From assembly GCF_019670005.1 (NCBI RefSeq), contig NZ_AP019783.1, forward strand, positions 2,754,150 through 2,818,149: a DNA stretch of 64,000 bases. The letters run 5' to 3'. This DNA is from Methylomagnum ishizawai (lineage in GTDB: Bacteria > Pseudomonadota > Gammaproteobacteria > Methylococcales > Methylococcaceae). The position numbers and the translations under genes are program-made. The notes beneath the pieces are model-generated. The model was not told the origin of the DNA. It was given only the letters and a program-made list of their open reading frames with translations, and did not search any database. Numbering within the stretch: position 1 is the stretch's first letter; every line of letters starts with the position of its first letter. Positions 1-8,752 of this stretch are shown here, piece by piece.

Positions 1-539
1 ATTTTAAGAGCGCCACTAAGGAATCCTTGCACATTCGACACAATGGCCTGTCTCGATTCCGCTTCGGCTTGGCGCTCAAGCGCTTCCGCGTGGGCTTGCG
101 CCGAGAGCGCCTTACTTGTCGCTTCGCGCCTCAAAACCATTCGCCGCCTATTCGCTTCACCCCAGGTTATTTTTCTCTGTATCAAATCGGCGAGAATCAG
201 GTCGCTAACCTGATAACCCTCGACAGCAGCGGGAATCATCGCGGGGATGATTTGGGAGAAGTCTTCGATTGCTCGCTCGCGGCAAGGCGCAATGTCGTTA
301 TGAACGGCGATGAGGGCTTGAATATCCTCGGGGGAGGGTATGGTCTCATCGGCCAGCTGTTCAGGAGTGGAATCGATTCTCCCATCAAGCGGGATGTGTT
401 TCATTATTCCTTGATAAGCAGGGTTTGCCCGGATGTCGGCGACACAGTTCTGAGCGTTTTGCGCGGCACGTATGGTTCTAATGGTCTGGCATCCCATTAA
501 TAAAATGCAGAACGAAACAAGCATTATGATACGACTCAT
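1..539 (-). CDS. Putative lipoprotein, C-terminus beyond the left edge
   Basis: The minus-strand reading frame is open from position 539 to the window edge. It begins MSRIIMLVSFCILLMGCQTI, a signal peptide ending in a clear lipobox (LLMGC). The mature protein would therefore be lipidated at Cys17 and anchored in a membrane. The remainder is helical and charged, and becomes Ala/Glu/Arg-rich near the edge (SAQAHAEALERQAEAESRQA), which suggests a coiled coil. An in-frame ATG at 560 would place seven residues before the signal peptide, so 539 is preferred. No family was recognised. It diverges from the KilA-N module; a shared operator-like palindrome lies about 60 bases upstream. Confidence 0.7.
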   Translation of the reverse strand, partial: MSRIIMLVSFCILLMGCQTIRTIRAAQNAQNCVADIRANPAYQGIMKHIPLDGRIDSTPEQLADETIPSPEDIQALIAVHNDIAPCRERAIEDFSQIIPAMIPAAVEGYQVSDLILADLIQRKITWGEANRRRMVLRREATSKALSAQAHAEALERQAEAESRQAIVSNVQGFLSGALK

Positions 540-600
540 CGGTGTTTCTCTTGTTTCCATTATGGGCGGAAACCTGAAGGCTGACCCAACCCACAATGCC

Positions 601-628
601 TTGCAACGTAAATATTCACCATTGACAA
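601..628. promoter_or_regulatory. Operator-like palindrome, copy 1
   Basis: The segment opens with TTGCAACGTAAATATTCACC and continues to CATTGACAA. It is an imperfect inverted repeat centred on AAATATTC. The first 20 bases recur exactly at 10365-10384, and the 12-base core recurs inverted at 30111-30122. Its right arm overlaps a TTGACA box (622-627). It is therefore probably a repressor site controlling the leader of the KilA-N gene. The cognate repressor is not identified. Confidence 0.55.
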
Positions 629-651
629 CCGCCAGAAAACGCGCCTACCCT
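622..651 (+). promoter_or_regulatory. Candidate sigma-70 promoter of the KilA-N leader
   Basis: TTGACA at 622-627 is followed after 18 bases by TACCCT at 646-651. The second leader (minus strand, 30109-30080) has the same layout: TTGACA, 18 bases, TACGCT. Each lies just downstream of the shared palindrome. The -10 matches are modest and the start point is not determined. Confidence 0.45.
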
Positions 652-652
652 A

Positions 653-740
653 CCCACGCCCCGCATTGCTGGGGTCGGGTGTCGAAACCCGGTTGATTAC
701 TCGGCGCACAGCCCCCAATTTTCGCGCATCGGGCTTTTTT
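653..740 (+). ncRNA. C4-like antisense RNA ending in an attenuator
   Basis: The leader contains a hairpin around CCCCGC..GCTGGGG, a segment GTCGAAACCCGG (681-692), and a terminator-like stem AGCCC..GGGCT followed by six T residues (735-740). GTCGAAACCCGG is complementary at 11 of 12 positions to 809-820. CCCACGC (653-659), or alternatively GCCCCGCA (658-665) with a bulge, can pair with 771-779. In phages P1 and P7 the C4 RNA is cut from the leader of the icd-ant transcript and represses it by such pairing. The second module at 29988-30080 has the same architecture with different but still complementary pairing segments. Confidence 0.7.
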
Positions 741-895
741 CATGCCCGTGCGCCCGAGTTATGACGGCGGTGCGTGGGCACCCTCACGGGTGGCCGGTTT
801 CCGAGTTGCCGGTTTTCGACCCCACGCGCCGTCCGTCACCCTTTCTCGTCGAAAAGAAAGATGACGGCCTCAATCCGCCCAACTCGGAGGCCATC
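741..895 (+). promoter_or_regulatory. Target leader of the KilA-N gene with icd-like start
   Basis: After the attenuator comes GAGTTATGACGG, with an ATG at 761 that could start an icd-like leader peptide. The two C4 pairing targets lie just behind it, at 771-779 and 809-820. The frame from 761 is open into the KilA-N gene, so the leader ORF would be in frame with it. A good ribosome site (CGGAGG, 885-890) precedes the KilA-N ATG at 896, which is taken as the true start. Confidence 0.6.
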
Positions 896-1387
896 ATGGC
901 TAACCTCATCATCGCGAACACCCGCATCCATCAAGACGCCGAAGGGAGTTACTCCCTCAACGATCTTCACAAAGCCAGCGGCGGCTTGGCCCGACACAAG
1001 CCCGGCAACTGGCTGATGCTAGAACAAACCAAAAGCCTAATTGCCGAAATCGAAAAAGATGATGCTGGAATCCCAGCATCAAAAACCGTGCGAGGTAAAG
1101 GCAAGGTCCAAGGCACCTTCGTCGTCAAGGAACTGGTCTACGCCTACGCCATGTGGATCAGCGCTTCGTTCCACCTCAAGGTCATCCGTGCCTACGACGC
1201 GCTGGCGACCCAACCGCGCAACGCCCTGCGATACCTCCCCGACGCCCCCGCGCCCTTCGTGGACATCCCGCCCGACCTGGAAACCCGCATCGCCGCCCAC
1301 GTCGCCGGGCTGGCCTACGTCTCGGTGCGCGACCTCATCGCCATGTTCGGAAGATTTCAATGTAGTTGTCGCCTCGCCGTTGTGGGT

Positions 1388-2470
1388 TCAGGCCGCTTTT
1401 GGAGGCGTGGCGTGAACCTCGGATTGGGTCTTGGCTGGCGCGGCTGATCGTTCCGGGTTCAGGTGTACGGCCGGGATCGGCCGCCAATTGCGGAGGCCAC
1501 CGGTCCATCGTTGCGGATGCCGTGCGCGGGCGGCCTCATAGACGGCTCGGCGCCGCTTCAGGAGGTCGGCGTCCTGGCCGGCATGCCGCTCGGCGGGGGT
1601 GACGAAGCGGATCGCGCCGTGGCGGTGCTCGTGGTTGTACCACCGGACCAGGCCTTCGGCCCAACGGCGCGCCGCCGCCAGGTCGTCGAACGGCCGAACC
1701 GGATGGTCGGGCCGGTATTTCAGGGTCTTGAACACCGCCTCGGCATAGGGGTTGTCGTTGCTGACGGCGGGCCGGCTGAAGGACGCCGCGACGCCGAGGG
1801 ATTGCAAGGTCGCGAGCATGGTCGAGCCTTTCATGGGCCCGCCGTTGTCCGAATGTAGGACGACCTGGCCCGGGGCCACGCCCTCGCGCCGACATACGTC
1901 GCGCAGGAGTTCGCCGGCCAGGGCGCTGCTTTCCTCGCCGTAGACCTGCCAGCCCACGACCTTGCGGCTGAACAGGTCGAGGAACAGATAGAGGTAGAAG
2001 AACTGGCCCCGGATCGCGGCGGGCAAATAGGTGATGTCCCAGCAGTAGACTTGATTGGGAGCCGTGGCGCACAGGGCCCTGGGCTTGCCGCGCGGCTGTC
2101 CCGGCCGTTCGGCCCGGCGGTGCGCCAACTGGTTTTCGGCCTTGAGGATGCGGTGGAAGGTCGATTCCGAGGCCAGGTATTCCCCCCGGTCCGCCAGCCG
2201 GGGCACGATCTGGCACGGCGGCAAATGGCCGAACTCGGGGGAGTTGGCCACCGCCAGCACCTTGGCCCGCTCGGCCTCGCTCAGCTTGTGGGGTGGAACG
2301 TACACCCGCGCGGGCCGCCGGTCGGCCTGGACGCCGTCCCCGGATCGCCAGCGCTGGACGGTGCGGGCGGACAACCCCAGCACCCCGCAGGCCCGCTCCA
2401 GGCGCGCGCCGGCGGCGGTGGCCTCGTCGATCAGGGCGGTCACGGTTTCGCGCTCTTGCGGCGGGGTCAT
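1388..2470 (-). CDS. IS3-family transposase OrfB (DDE integrase core)
   Basis: This 360-residue protein starts with a helix-turn-helix segment (LGLSARTVQRW) and continues with an rve-type integrase core. The catalytic acidic residues can be seen in CWDITY, LHSDNGG and YAEAVFKTLK. It cuts and joins the IS ends. The start overlaps the orfA stop as ATGA (2467-2470), the usual coupling in this family. The copy is intact, unlike its homologue at 6308-8713. Confidence 0.9.
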   Translation of the reverse strand: MTPPQERETVTALIDEATAAGARLERACGVLGLSARTVQRWRSGDGVQADRRPARVYVPPHKLSEAERAKVLAVANSPEFGHLPPCQIVPRLADRGEYLASESTFHRILKAENQLAHRRAERPGQPRGKPRALCATAPNQVYCWDITYLPAAIRGQFFYLYLFLDLFSRKVVGWQVYGEESSALAGELLRDVCRREGVAPGQVVLHSDNGGPMKGSTMLATLQSLGVAASFSRPAVSNDNPYAEAVFKTLKYRPDHPVRPFDDLAAARRWAEGLVRWYNHEHRHGAIRFVTPAERHAGQDADLLKRRRAVYEAARARHPQRWTGGLRNWRPIPAVHLNPERSAAPAKTQSEVHATPPKAA

Positions 2471-2964
2471 TCTTCCCCTCCCCCCAAGAGCGCCCGGTAC
2501 TTTTTTTGAAGGACCAGCAACGCCGCCGCCTCCGCCAGCGCCTTGTCCTTACGCGCCAATTCCCGTTCGAGGCTCTGGTTGCGCTCCTTGAGGACCCGCA
2601 GTTCCCGGGCGTTCGTCGATGCCTCTCCCGTGCCCCCTGGATCCCGGCAAAAGTCCCGCTTCCAACCGTCCAGCTGGTGGGCGAACAGGCCGCGCTCCCG
2701 GCACCAGGCGTTCAGGGCTTCCCCTTCCAAGCCATGGCTCTCCTGCAACGCCGCCAACCGTTCCTCCGGGCGCCAGTCCCCGGGACGCCTCTCCCGCTTC
2801 ACCGCGCCGCGTACCGCCTCGGGTAATTTCTTTTTCATCCAGCCCTTCAAGGTCAAGTGGTTCATGTTCAGTTCCTCGGCCACCTCTTTTATCGACCGGC
2901 GGCCACGCGCAAACACCTTCCGAAGCGCTTGCTCTTTGAACTCTGCGGAATACGTCGTAATCAT
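2467..2964 (-). CDS. IS3-family transposase OrfA
   Basis: This 165-residue protein has an N-terminal helix-turn-helix (EFKEQALRKVF, SIKEVAEELNMNHLTLKGWMKK) and a C-terminal leucine-zipper-like coiled coil (LRVLKERNQSLERELARKDKALAEAA in outline). OrfA proteins bind the IS ends and pair with OrfB. The start is the ATG at 2964; an upstream start at 3015 would lie inside the terminal repeat. Full length, so this copy could still be active. Confidence 0.88.
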   Translation of the reverse strand: MITTYSAEFKEQALRKVFARGRRSIKEVAEELNMNHLTLKGWMKKKLPEAVRGAVKRERRPGDWRPEERLAALQESHGLEGEALNAWCRERGLFAHQLDGWKRDFCRDPGGTGEASTNARELRVLKERNQSLERELARKDKALAEAAALLVLQKKYRALLGGGEE

Positions 2965-3455
2965 GGGCAATTGTCCTCTTCTTTCCTCTTTCATTCGGAA
3001 AATTAGAGGCGACAACTATTCTGACGCCGGGGGTGTTCCTCGGCGACCCCGACACCGACCCCCACCGCCGCGCCCACGCCCCCATGGGCAAGCTGCTCCA
3101 CCGGCTCGGCTTCGTCCGCAAGAAGGCCGTCTGCCGCGAAGGCCGCGACGGACCCCGCGACTACTACCTGCTCCGCGCCGCCGCCCAAACCGCGCGGGCC
3201 GCGCCTCCGGCAACCGCCGGGTGGGTCACGCTGACCGAAGAAGAACTGAACACCCTCTGCGCCCAGGTCCGCACGGCGGAAATCGGCGTCGCGGCGGCGA
3301 TGGACGCCGTCCACGCCCTCGAAGCCCGCACCGGCCGCCCCTGGTACGGCAGGAGCCAAGCCCGCTGATCCAACACCGCACAGGGGGTCTAACCGCCCCG
3401 TGCTTCGCCTCGCGGGGGCACGCCGCCCCCGCCCGATCCACCCCAGGAGAACCCC

Positions 3456-4310
3456 ATGGACCCCACCACACCCCCCCCCTTGCTGGCGACCCTGCGCCGC
3501 CAATACCCCCAAGCCTTCCCCGACGACCCGGACGCCGTGATGCCCCTCGCCATCGGCATCCGCGAAGCCCTCGCCGCCGAGGGCCACGACCTCGAAGCCG
3601 TCCGCGCCGCGCTGGCCCACTACACCGGCAGCGCCGCCTACCAACGCGCCCTGGCCGAGGGCACCAAGCCCCGCATCGGCCTCGACGGCCAGCCGGTCGG
3701 CCCGGTGTCGCACGCCGAACGCCAAAAAGCCGCTCACTACCTCGAACACCCCGGCAAGCCCTACCGCCGCCGCCGCCAGCGCCACGGCAAGAAGGCCCAC
3801 GCCCGCATCCTGGAGACCCTCCACATGAAAGCCGTCCAAACCAAGCTCGCCATCACCCTGCAAAACGATTCGTTCCGGCAATGCCTGGACCACGCCACCG
3901 AGGGCGCGGCCACCGTGCCCATCGCCGTCGATATCAACGGGCGCGAATTCACCGCCCACCTGAACCCCGCCAGCTTCCGCAAGGCGGTCGCGGCCTTCCG
4001 CGAGGCCGGGCAACCCGTGGTCGTGGTCGAAGGCGTCATCAACCTGGACGCCCAGGAACCCCGGATCGATTCGGCCCATGTCCGGGTCAAGGACAAGAAG
4101 CCGCCCAACCGGCCCAAACCCCAAGCCACGCCCGCCCCGGCCCCGGACCCAAAGCCCGCCCCGGCCACCTCCGGGAAACCCGCTCCGGTGGTCACGGTCG
4201 CCAAGTCCCGCGCCCCGGCGCAGCCGCAGCCCCCGGCGGAACCGCCCCAACCCACCCCGTCCCCGCTCGGAAAACCAAAGCTGAGCCTGAAACCCAAGCC
4301 CAAACCCTAA
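3456..4310 (+). CDS. ProQ/FinO-family RNA-binding protein with Pro-rich tail
   Basis: This 284-residue protein has a ProQ/FinO domain over residues 5-95 (LLATLRRQYPQAFPD, PLAIGIREAL, ALAHYTGSAAYQRAL). Proteins of this family bind structured RNA and can act as sRNA chaperones. A middle region (residues 125-200; NDSFRQCLDHA, TVPIAVDINGREF, LNPASFRKAVAAFREAG) is not recognised. The last 70 residues are a basic Pro/Lys/Ala tail, probably disordered. AGGAGAA precedes the ATG. Its stop overlaps the stop of the convergent polyvalent gene by four bases. An RNA chaperone next to RNA-controlled leaders is suggestive but not evidence of a link. Confidence 0.8.
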   Translation: MDPTTPPPLLATLRRQYPQAFPDDPDAVMPLAIGIREALAAEGHDLEAVRAALAHYTGSAAYQRALAEGTKPRIGLDGQPVGPVSHAERQKAAHYLEHPGKPYRRRRQRHGKKAHARILETLHMKAVQTKLAITLQNDSFRQCLDHATEGAATVPIAVDINGREFTAHLNPASFRKAVAAFREAGQPVVVVEGVINLDAQEPRIDSAHVRVKDKKPPNRPKPQATPAPAPDPKPAPATSGKPAPVVTVAKSRAPAQPQPPAEPPQPTPSPLGKPKLSLKPKPKP

Positions 4311-5743
4311 GCCGCCACGCACCGCGCCACCCGCCGCCGCAGCGTCTCCAAGGCCCGGATGTCCCGGTCCAGCCGCGCCAGGGCGGTTTCCCGGCCTTCC
4401 CATGGAACGGGCCTATCCCCAGCCCCCGCGCCGGACGCGCCCCCGCCCAGCTCCGCCGGGGTGCCCCCGCTTGCCACGCCATCGCCCGCCACTTCGGGCC
4501 GCTCTGCGGCGGCGGCGCTGGATGGGGTGGCTGGTTCATCGGTTCGCCCCTGGGTTTTGTCCGGCCCGGCGACCGGCGCCGCTTCCGCCGCCACCGCCCC
4601 ACCCGCCCCACCCGCCGCATCCTGTACCGGCCCGGCCACGGCCTCGGGCGCGACGGCTTCGCCCACACCGCCCCCCTCCGGCAAAACCCCGGACGGAGGC
4701 GGAACCACAGCCCCGCCTTCCCCATCGCTCCGCCGCCCCGGCCCGGCCCCTTCACCGGAGCCGGGTTCGCCGACGCTCCCCCCGGTCGGCACCGGATCGT
4801 CGGGCCGCGCCCCCTCGGGCCCGGATTCCGCCGCCGGACGCCGGGTCTTACCGCTCGCCAACCAGGACTTGAACCCGTCCGGCGACATCTCGGTCATCGC
4901 GCCCAGCCCCTTCCAGCCGCGAGCGTAATTCCGCAGATAGGCGCGTTCGGCCTCCTGGCGGCTGGAATACCCGGCCATCACCTTGTGTTCATCGAACCGG
5001 CCATCCCCGTCCATCTGATCGACCACGAACAGCGGCCCCCCAGGGTCCGGCGACGTGCCCGGCTTGATGAACAGGTCGATGGGGTCCTTGTCCTTGCCCA
5101 CGGTCCCCTTGATATATCCATAATGGTCGCGCATCCGCACCGACCAGGGCTTGCCCCCCGGATCGACCCCCTTGCGCTCCGAGCCCTCGGGGTTCTCGAT
5201 GCTCAAATCCAGGCCGAACGCCCGCACATGGCCTTTTGGGTAATTGCCCGCCTCTTTCTGGGCCTGCGAAGGTTCCGGTAGCGGATTGCGCGGCGAGGTC
5301 GCGGCGGTATGCGCCGCTTGATCGATAGGGCTTGCGGGCCTTTCAGCGATGATCCGCAACGCCCCGGCGGCGGGATCGCCCGCCTTCGCCATGGCCTTGA
5401 CCCGCTCCCGGATACTTGCCCCATACGCCCGGACAGCGGGTCCGTCCCAGCCGGTATGGTCCTGGACGAACCGCAGATAATCCGCATCCCGCTTCGATTT
5501 CGTCGCCTGCGCCGTGATATACGCCGCCTTGTCCAGGTCGGACTCGAAATCCAACCCGAACCCCTGGCCCCGATACCCGAACCGGGGTTTCGCCCCCGCC
5601 AAATCCGCCGGGAGCTTGGCGTCGGGGCTTTGCGCCGCCGGGCCTGCCGGGGCCGCGACCGGAGCTTGCGCCGGGCCGGGCACCGCGGTCGATGGCCCGC
5701 CGCCGCCGGTCGGCCAGGATAGCGGCACATCCTCGTCATAGGG
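4307..5743 (-). pseudogene. Polyvalent phage protein with pyrophosphatase-like domain, 5' end removed by IS
   Basis: The frame is open up to the IS border at 5743 and reads PYDEDVPLSWP there, with no start of its own. GTG 5728 is only an internal codon. About 478 codons remain. A segment roughly 160-260 residues in resembles the inorganic-pyrophosphatase-like domain of large phage polyvalent proteins (HVRAFGLDLSIENPEG, DKDPIDLFIKPG, VVDQMDGDGRFDEHKVMAGY). A long Gly/Pro/Ala/Glu linker follows, then a short helical C-terminus. Composition and style match the two giant polyvalent genes at 49352-60636, so it is probably a fragment of a similar protein. The missing N-terminus was not found in the window. 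Confidence 0.72.
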
Positions 5744-5812
5744 CCCCCGGCGTCAGAATAGTTGTCGCCTCTAATTTTCCGAATGAAAGAGGAAAGAAGA
5801 GGACAATTGCCC

Positions 5813-6311
5813 ATGATTACGACGTATTCCGCAGAGTTCAAAGAGCAAGCGCTTCGGAAGGTGTTTGCGCGTGGCCGCCGGTCGATAAAAGAGGTGGCCG
5901 AGGAACTGAACATGAACCACTTGACCTTGAAGGGCTGGATGAAAAAGAAATTACCCGAGGCGGTACGCGGCGCGGTGAAGCGGGAGAGGCGTCCCGGGGA
6001 CTGGCGCCCGGAGGAACGGTTGGCGGCGTTGCAGGAGAGCCATGGCTTGGAAGGGGAAGCCCTGAACGCCTGGTGCCGGGAGCGCGGCCTGTTCGCCCAC
6101 CAGCTGGACGGGTTGGAAGCGGGACTTTTGCCGGGATCCAGGGGGCACGGGAGAGGCATCGACGAACGCCCGGGAACTGCGGGTCCTCAAGGAGCGCAAC
6201 CAGAGCCTCGAACGGGAATTGGCGCGTAAGGACAAGGCGCTGGCGGAGGCGGCGGCGTTGCTGGTCCTTCAAAAAAAGTACCGGGCGCTCTTGGGGGGAG
6301 GGGAAGAATGA
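5813..6311 (+). pseudogene. IS3-family orfA with a one-base insertion
   Basis: Identical to the intact orfA (2467-2964) until codon 100. There the run GACGGTTGG has become GACGGGTTGG (about 6108-6114), which shifts the frame so that the coiled-coil C-terminus is lost. The out-of-frame product would end near 6229. The original stop would be at 6309-6311, overlapping the orfB start. Confidence 0.85.
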
Positions 6312-6603
6312 CCCCGCCGCAAGAGCGCGAAACCGTGACCGCCCTGATCGACGAGGCCACCGCCGCCGGCGCGCGCCTGGAGCGGGCCTGCGGGGTGCTG
6401 GGGTTGTCCGCCCGCACCGTCCAGCGCTGGCGTTCCGGGGACGGCGTCCAGGCCGACCGGCGGCCCGCGCGGGTGTACGTTCCACCCCACAAGCTGAGCG
6501 AGGCCGAGCGGGCCAAGGTGCTGGCGGTGGCCAACTCCCCCGAGTTCGGCCATTTGCCGCCGTGCCAGATCGTGCCCCGGCTGGCGGACCGGGGGGAATA
6601 CCT

Positions 6604-7915
6604 CTTACAGGTGTAGGTTTATTCATACCGCCCCCGTGAGGATCGCCACGGTTGCCCCTGGGGTTGGGATTGGCACCGATGGCCAGGGTTCTGGGCGGGC
6701 CTTCCCCACCGGCAAGGCGCGGCGCTCGAAGAGGGCGGCCAGGATCAGGGAACGGCCATGGCGGAAAATCCCCACCAGCCGCCAGCGGTGGGCCTGTTGG
6801 CGGGGAGAGCCCGGAATGGCCGGGAAGGTGGCGGCGGCCATTCCGGCCTCGGCCTCCCCGCCCACCGAGAGCAGCCACCAGGTGGCGATGGCGATCGCCA
6901 ACCAGAGGCGCTCCGCCCGCTCGGGATCGTCCATGCGGGTGTTCTGCCATTGCCAGCCGCCGCCCTTGATTTTCTTGAAGCTTTGCTCGATCCAACCGCG
7001 CAATCCGTACCAGCAGGCGTTGGCGGCTTCCGGCGGCAGGTCCGTCAGGACGAGCCAGGGGTCCTTGTGGCCTTCCCCCCAATAGGCCAACAGGGTGCAG
7101 TCCAGGCGGGTCCGCTTGCCGCCGAACGCCGTCCCCCGGCCTTGCCAGCGGTCGCCCACCTTCGGCACCAGGCGGGTGAACGGCCGCCAGTGCCGCCATC
7201 CCCGGGGGCGGAAGGTGCCGCCCGAGTTCACCCGCAGCATCGGGTGCCAGCCCAGCGCTTGGATCCCCTCGAACAGCCACTTGGCGTACAGCCCCCGGTC
7301 CGCCAGCACCAGGACGGTCCACGACGCGGGCGCGACGTCCTTAAAATGCCTCAGCAAGGCCAGCCATTCGGGCTTCCACGGATGCTTCCGTTCCGCCCTC
7401 AGCACCTTCCAGGCCACCGGCACCGCGCAGCCCCGGTAAAGTACGCTGACCGCCAGGACCACGAACCGCTGCCCCAGGCTCGTCGCGTCCAAGGCGACCG
7501 CCAACTGGTTTCCATCCCAGCCCTCCAAAACCCAGCCCAGCCAGGGGGCCCGGCACGCCTCCACGTCGAGTTCGCGGCGCTCCTTCCCGGCCTTGGCCTC
7601 CTTCCCACGGTAGACGTCGCGCAGGCGCTCCCGCACCGCGTCGCCCTTCTGCCCCAGCCGACACGACCACCAGTCGGTCAGCGCCGAAAGGCTGCAAGCG
7701 CCGACCACGACCATGCCCAGGCTCCACAGGGCCAAGCCCATCACCATCGGCTTCGAAAGGCCGGGAAAGTGGATGGCGATCTCCCGGTTCCATTGGTACA
7801 GTTCTGGAGGGCGAGGCATGGCGGTTCCTCCGGTACAGGGTGTTTGTCGTTACTCACCAATGTACCTTAACCCTTTGTCTCGCCTCCGGTTTTTTCAAAA
7901 ACCTACACTTGTAAG
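6604..7915 (-). mobile_element. IS4-family insertion sequence nested in copy 2
   Basis: The element is 1312 bp. Its ends are CTTACAGGTGTAGGTTT and, at the other end reverse-complemented, CTTACAAGTGTAGGTTT: 17-bp inverted repeats with one mismatch. The 11-bp direct repeat GGGGAATACCT flanks it (6593-6603 and 7916-7926). An 11-bp duplication is in the range known for the IS4 family. One transposase gene fills the element. Confidence 0.88.
6623..7819 (-). CDS. IS4-family DDE transposase
   Basis: 398 residues. The catalytic DDE residues are visible in ALDATSL (first Asp), LADRGLY (second Asp) and GWIEQSFKKIKGGGW (Glu in a YREK-like setting, here IEQSFKKIK). The N-terminus is helical (MPRPPELYQWNREIAIHF) and the C-terminus is Pro/Gly-rich. 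The ATG at 7819 is preceded by GGAGGAACCGCC, a strong ribosome site. The gene is full length and the element may be functional. Confidence 0.88.
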   Translation of the reverse strand: MPRPPELYQWNREIAIHFPGLSKPMVMGLALWSLGMVVVGACSLSALTDWWSCRLGQKGDAVRERLRDVYRGKEAKAGKERRELDVEACRAPWLGWVLEGWDGNQLAVALDATSLGQRFVVLAVSVLYRGCAVPVAWKVLRAERKHPWKPEWLALLRHFKDVAPASWTVLVLADRGLYAKWLFEGIQALGWHPMLRVNSGGTFRPRGWRHWRPFTRLVPKVGDRWQGRGTAFGGKRTRLDCTLLAYWGEGHKDPWLVLTDLPPEAANACWYGLRGWIEQSFKKIKGGGWQWQNTRMDDPERAERLWLAIAIATWWLLSVGGEAEAGMAAATFPAIPGSPRQQAHRWRLVGIFRHGRSLILAALFERRALPVGKARPEPWPSVPIPTPGATVAILTGAV

Positions 7916-8752
7916 GGGGAATACCTGGCCTCGGAATCGACCTTCCACCGCATCCTCAAGGCCGAAAACCAGTTGGCGCACCGCCGGGCCGAACGGCCGG
8001 GACAGCCGCGCGGCAAGCCCAGGGCCCTGTGCGCCACGGCTCCCAATCAAGTCTACTGCTGGGACATCACCTATTTGCCCGCCGCGATCCGGGGCCAGTT
8101 CTTCTACCTCTATCTGTTCCTCGACCTGTTCAGCCGCAAGGTCGTGGGCTGGCAGGTCTACGGCGAGGAAAGCAGCGCCCTGGCCGGCGAACTCCTGCGC
8201 GACGTATGTCGGCGCGAGGGCGTGGCCCCGGGCCAGGTCGTCCTACATTCGGACAACGGCGGGCCCATGAAAGGCTCGACCATGCTCGCGACCTTGCAAT
8301 CCCTCGGCGTCGCGGCGTCCTTCAGCCGGCCCGCCGTCAGCAACGACAACCCCTATGCCGAGGCGGTGTTCAAGACCCTGAAATACCGGCCCGACCATCC
8401 GGTCCGGCCGTTCGACGACCTGGCGGCGGCGCGCCGTTGGGCCGAAGGCCTGGTCCGGTGGTACAACCACGAGCACCGCCACGGCGCGATCCGCTTCGTC
8501 ACCCCCGCCGAGCGGCATGCCGGCCAGGACGCCGACCTCCTGAAGCGGCGCCGAGCCGTCTATGAGGCCGCCCGCGCACGGCATCCGCAACGATGGACCG
8601 GTGGCCTCCGCAATTGGCGGCCGATCCCGGCCGTACACCTGAACCCGGAACGATCAGCCGCGCCAGCCAAGACCCAATCCGAGGTTCACGCCACGCCTCC
8701 AAAAGCGGCCTGAACCCACAACGGCGAGGCGACAACTACATTGAAATCTTCC

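Larger units (their letters stand above)
1349..3033 (-). mobile_element. IS3-family insertion sequence, copy 1
   Basis: The element is 1685 bp and encodes an orfA/orfB transposase on the minus strand. Inverted repeats TAGTTGTCGCCTC lie near, but not at, the ends. Outside them the left end carries GGAAGATTTCAATG and the right end ATTCTGACGCCGGGGG; both extensions are also present in copy 2. A direct repeat TGTTC flanks the extended ends (1344-1348 and 3034-3038), which fixes the boundaries. Confidence 0.88.
896..3368 (+). pseudogene. KilA-N domain phage regulator, split by an insertion sequence
   Basis: Residues 1-110 form a KilA-N domain (IANTRIHQD, SLNDLHKASGG, GNWL, VYAYAMWIS). This fold is used by phage DNA-binding regulators and antirepressors. 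The frame is broken after codon 151 (ATG TTC, ending 1348) by the IS at 1349-3033 and its 5-bp TGTTC duplication. It resumes at 3039 with LGDPDTDPHRRAHAP and ends at 3368. Joining 896-1348 to 3039-3368 restores one open frame of 260 codons that reads AMFLGDPD across the junction, so the insertion is recent and the rest of the gene is intact. The distal part (MGKLLHRLGFVRKK) looks like a small winged-helix segment. Expression would have been under the C4-like leader. Confidence 0.8.
6308..8713 (+). pseudogene. IS3-family orfB interrupted by an IS4-family element
   Basis: The first 98 codons (6308-6603) match the intact orfB and stop at the inserted element. The rest continues at 7927 with LASESTFHRIL and runs to 8713. 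All three catalytic acidic positions remain in the distal piece, but the helix-turn-helix is on the other side of the insertion. This transposase cannot be made as one protein. Confidence 0.85.
5744..8752 (+). mobile_element. IS3-family insertion sequence, copy 2 (inverted, frameshifted, split)
   Basis: Same element as 1349-3033 in the opposite orientation. It has the same extended ends (CCCCCGGCGTCAGAATAG at left, CTACATTGAAATCTTCC at right) and contains an IS4-family element. After removing that element and its 11-bp duplication, the length is 1686 bp, one base longer than copy 1 because of the orfA insertion. The outer flanks (TAGGG and GCATC) are not a duplication, and both neighbouring genes are truncated. 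This copy therefore marks a deletion or recombination junction rather than a simple insertion. Confidence 0.85.

Noticed and set aside
27-500. Plus-strand ORF of 157 residues
   Set aside because: It is the shadow of the minus-strand lipoprotein gene, which has a clear lipobox.
2543-5281. 912-residue plus-strand ORF
   Set aside because: It crosses an IS border and is antisense to transposase and polyvalent genes; Pro/Arg-rich shadow frame.
8593-8752. Start of the serine recombinase at 8593
   Set aside because: This stretch belongs to the IS terminal region and orfB; it merely continues the reading frame into the truncated recombinase.
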